A DNA stretch of 9,312 nt. It comes from JBATBW01 sp049662565 (GTDB lineage: Bacteria; Bacillota_I; Bacilli_A; Erysipelotrichales; Erysipelotrichaceae). This document shows, piece after piece, positions 6,762 through 9,312 of the stretch (the stretch's first letter is position 1; each line of letters starts with the position of its first letter). The stretch lies in contig JBATBW010000040.1 in the NCBI GenBank assembly GCA_049662565.1, forward strand, positions 1 through 9,312, read 5' to 3'. The position numbers and the translations under genes were made by a program. Under the pieces are notes generated by a model. That model was not told the DNA's origin, did no database searches, and saw only the letters and a program-made list of their open reading frames with translations.

Positions 6762-6769
6762 GAGATAAC

Positions 6770-8023
6770 ATGAACATTTTAATTATCGGTGGTGGTGGTC
6801 GTGAACATGCGATTGCGTATACAATTAATAAAAGTAATAAAGTTAGCAAAATATATGCTATTCCGGGTAATCCTGGGATAAGTGCGATTGCGACTTGTGT
6901 CAATGGTAGTGTGGAAGATTTTCCTTTTATTTTAAAATTTGTAGAAGAAAATAGTATTGATTATACTATTATTGGTCCGGAAGTTCCTTTATGTATGGGG
7001 TTAGCCGATTTACTAGAAGATAATGGTCATAAAGTGTTTGGTCCGCGTAAAGAGAGTGCGAATTTAGAAGGGTCAAAAGCTTTTTCAAAAGATTTTATGA
7101 AAAGACATCGTATTCCAACGGCAAATTATGTTGAAGTAACTAGTTATGATGATGCTGTTTCTTCTTTGAGTGAGTTTAGTTATCCTTTAGTAGTGAAGGC
7201 AGATGGCTTAGCGGCTGGTAAAGGGGTTGTTATTTGTCAAAATTATGATGAAGCGATTACGGCATTAACGGATATTATGGTTGATGATAAGCTTCAGGGT
7301 GCGGGTAGTAAGGTAGTTATTGAAGAATTTTTGACAGGTTATGAATGTTCGTTATTATGTTTTTGTGATGGTGAAACAATTATTCCAATGGTTAGCGCGA
7401 AAGATCATAAACAAATTTATGATCATAATTTAGGTCCAAATACGGGGGGTATGGGGACCTTATCACCTAACTTTTTGTTAAGAGAAGATTTAGATGAAGT
7501 GTTTGATGAAAAAATTCTTAAACCTTTTGTCAAAGGGGTACAGGAAGATAATTTGGATTTTAGAGGGGTTATTTTCATTGGTTTAATGATTGAGGGTAAG
7601 GATGTCAAAGTGTTAGAATTTAATGTTCGTTTTGGTGATCCGGAAACACAAGTAATATTGTTACGGTTAGAGAGTGATTTATTAGATATTATGCTGGCGA
7701 CTAGTGAAAAGCGTTTAGCGGATGAAGAAGTAGTTTGGAAGAAAGAACAAGCGCTTTGTGTTGTATTGAGTGCAGCGGGTTATCCAGCAGCATATGAAAA
7801 GGGTAAAGTTATTACGGGTATTAATGATGTGAATGAAGATATTATTGTTTTCCATGCGGGCACTAAAATGGTTGATGGTAATTTAGTTTCTAATGGGGGA
7901 CGGGTATTGAATATTTGTGCATTAGATACGGATTTAGAAACTTGTCGTAAAAAAGTTTATGAAGCAGCTCAAGTTATTAATTTTGATGGTAAATATTATC
8001 GTAGTGACATTGGGAAGAAATAG
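6770..8023 (+). CDS. purD: Phosphoribosylamine-glycine ligase (GAR synthetase)
   Basis: PurD joins glycine to phosphoribosylamine with ATP to form GAR, the second step of the pathway and the source of the PurN substrate. It is an ATP-grasp enzyme of normal length (417 residues). Visible signatures are the N-terminal IIGGGGREHAIA (5-16), IIGPEVPLCMGL (67-78), the ATP-grasp lysine segment VVKADGLAAGKGV (141-153), EEFLTGYECSLL (185-196), LGPNTGGMGTLSP (221-233), and the metal and substrate segment EFNVRFGDPETQ (283-294). The ribosome site AGGAGA (6760-6765) overlaps the TAG of purH, and the gap is only 8 nt, so purH and purD are tightly linked. No damage is visible. Confidence 0.97.
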   Translation: MNILIIGGGGREHAIAYTINKSNKVSKIYAIPGNPGISAIATCVNGSVEDFPFILKFVEENSIDYTIIGPEVPLCMGLADLLEDNGHKVFGPRKESANLEGSKAFSKDFMKRHRIPTANYVEVTSYDDAVSSLSEFSYPLVVKADGLAAGKGVVICQNYDEAITALTDIMVDDKLQGAGSKVVIEEFLTGYECSLLCFCDGETIIPMVSAKDHKQIYDHNLGPNTGGMGTLSPNFLLREDLDEVFDEKILKPFVKGVQEDNLDFRGVIFIGLMIEGKDVKVLEFNVRFGDPETQVILLRLESDLLDIMLATSEKRLADEEVVWKKEQALCVVLSAAGYPAAYEKGKVITGINDVNEDIIVFHAGTKMVDGNLVSNGGRVLNICALDTDLETCRKKVYEAAQVINFDGKYYRSDIGKK

Positions 8024-8031
8024 GTGAGAAG

Positions 8032-9312
8032 ATGAACAAAGTATATCGAGTATTTGTGGAAAAAAGAAAAGATTATGCGGTTGAGGCACATAGTTTATTA
8101 ACGGATTTACAAAATCAACTTGGTTTATGTAATCTTAAGGATGTGAAAATTGTCAATCGTTATGATATTCAGAATATTTCTCAAGAAGTTTTGGATATGG
8201 GTATTGATAGTATTTTAAGTGAACCGATGGTGGATGATGTTTATTTGGAAGATTATCCTAATATGGGTAATTTCGCTTTTGCGATTGAATATTTGCCTGG
8301 TCAATATGATCAAAGAGCGGATGCTTGTGAACAATGTTTCCAGTTGTTGACTAGTGAGATTGGGGTTAAAGTTCGTTGTGCTCGTTTGATTGTTTTAGCG
8401 GGTGAATTAAGTGATAATGATGTTATGGCGGTTCAAAAGTTTATGGTTAATCCCGTTGATCAACGAATTACGACTTTGGATAAATATGATAATTTAAATG
8501 ATGTGGTTAGTGAAATTAAACCGGTTTCGATTGTTGAAGGGTTTATTGATTTTAGTGATGATCAATTAAGAAGTTATGTTGTGGATAATGGTATGGCGAT
8601 GAATTTTGATGATTTGAAATTAACGCAACAATATTTTAAGGATGAAGGTCGTAATCCGACTATTACGGAAATTAAAGTGTTGGATACTTATTGGTCAGAT
8701 CATTGTCGTCATACGACTTTTTCGACTATTATTGATGATATTAAAATTAGTGATGGTGAGTTTAGTGATGTTTTACGTAGTGATTTAGAAAATTATAAGA
8801 CTAGTCGTCATTTAGTTTATGGAGTGGATACTAAGCGTCCGATTACTTTAATGGACCTTGCGACTATTTCGATGAAACAGTTACGTAAAGAAGGGTATTT
8901 AAATGATTTAGAAGTTTCAGAGGAAATTAATGCGTGTTCTATTGAAATTACGGTTAATACTGATCAAGGTAGTGAGGATTGGTTATTGATGTTTAAGAAT
9001 GAAACACATAACCATCCGACAGAAATTGAACCGTTTGGTGGCGCTGCCACATGTCTTGGTGGGGCGATTAGAGACCCGTTATCAGGTAGAGCTTATGTTT
9101 ATCAATCGATGCGTATTACAGGGGCTGGCGATCCTCGCCAAGCTTTAGAAGATACGATGGAAGGTAAATTAGCGCAAAGAAAGATCTGTCAAGAAGCAGC
9201 TCATGGTTTTTCTAGTTATGGAAATCAAATTGGTTTGACTACGGGGTATGTTAGAGAAATCTATGATGATGGTTATGTAGCAAAAAGAATGGAATTAGGG
9301 GCAGTTGTTGCG
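8032..9312 (+). CDS. purL: Phosphoribosylformylglycinamidine synthase, long single-chain form (N-terminal 427 residues; continues past window)
   Basis: This enzyme uses glutamine and ATP to convert FGAR to FGAM, the step between PurN and PurM. The window holds the first 427 codons, with no stop before the edge. Residues about 1-170 look like the PurS-like N-terminal and linker region. DTYWSDHCRHTTF (218-230) is the conserved His-containing motif at the start of the synthetase core. FKNETHNHPTEIEPFGGAA (321-339) followed by CLGGAIRDPLSGR is the nucleotide-binding signature of the family. The N-terminal extension indicates the large fused form (about 1240 residues, with a C-terminal glutaminase) found in clostridia and relatives, rather than the split PurS/PurQ/PurL of Bacillus; the glutaminase itself is not visible. 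The start at ATG 8032 follows AGGTGAG (8022-8028), 8 nt after purD. Confidence 0.95.
   Translation, partial: MNKVYRVFVEKRKDYAVEAHSLLTDLQNQLGLCNLKDVKIVNRYDIQNISQEVLDMGIDSILSEPMVDDVYLEDYPNMGNFAFAIEYLPGQYDQRADACEQCFQLLTSEIGVKVRCARLIVLAGELSDNDVMAVQKFMVNPVDQRITTLDKYDNLNDVVSEIKPVSIVEGFIDFSDDQLRSYVVDNGMAMNFDDLKLTQQYFKDEGRNPTITEIKVLDTYWSDHCRHTTFSTIIDDIKISDGEFSDVLRSDLENYKTSRHLVYGVDTKRPITLMDLATISMKQLRKEGYLNDLEVSEEINACSIEITVNTDQGSEDWLLMFKNETHNHPTEIEPFGGAATCLGGAIRDPLSGRAYVYQSMRITGAGDPRQALEDTMEGKLAQRKICQEAAHGFSSYGNQIGLTTGYVREIYDDGYVAKRMELGAVVA

Noticed and set aside
7423..7608. A 61-codon reading frame on the minus strand inside purD
   Set aside because: It lies wholly within a well-supported purD, has no ribosome site that I can see, and its residues (rich in K, S, P and L) look like a shadow of the purD coding sequence.

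Overview
The window looks like a low-GC Gram-positive (Bacillota) chromosome. Several things point there: AT-rich codons, strong AGGAGG-type ribosome sites, a clostridial-type single-chain PurL, formate-tetrahydrofolate ligase at the head of a purine operon, and a Firmicute-style HsdS with WEQRKL and LDNLITLHQRK repeats. The style of PurN (a GGKGYYG segment after the catalytic NIHPALLPS) and of PurE suggests an Erysipelotrichia-like or clostridial gut bacterium. That narrower placement is from memory and was not tested.

Left block (1-1112, minus strand): a type I restriction-modification specificity subunit (hsdS), read leftwards and cut by the window edge. I can translate 370 residues with no frameshift or stop. 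It has two target recognition domains, each opening with a WEQRKL segment and closing with an LDNLITLHQR segment. At DNA level these are exact direct repeats of 20 bp and 31 bp, the kind of sequence at which phase-variable hsdS genes recombine. The gene has no visible Shine-Dalgarno site and a non-canonical N-terminus, so it may be a silent or storage copy.

Control region (1113-1448): an AT-rich divergent spacer, then a sigma-A-like promoter with an extended -10 (1289-1317), then a ZTP/ZMP riboswitch ('pfl' motif, about 1324-1394) that overlaps an intrinsic terminator (1384-1421). The strong ribosome site of fhs follows.

Right block (1449-9312, plus strand): seven tightly packed genes, fhs-purE-purM-purN-purH-purD-purL, with gaps of 19 nt or less and two overlaps (purM/purN 7 nt, purN/purH 4 nt). 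The last, purL, is cut after 427 codons. Fhs makes 10-formyl-THF, the one-carbon donor used by PurN and PurH. PurD, PurN, PurL, PurM and PurE carry out successive steps from phosphoribosylamine to CAIR, and PurH finishes the path to IMP. The riboswitch ligand ZMP (AICAR) is PurH's substrate and builds up when 10-formyl-THF is short, so the leader should switch on the genes that relieve the shortage. purF, purC, purB and purK are not in the window.

The riboswitch class and the purine genes are known families. I see no wholly new system. The best leads are the detailed layout of the riboswitch switch, the repeat-bearing hsdS at the window edge, and the PurE active-site variant.
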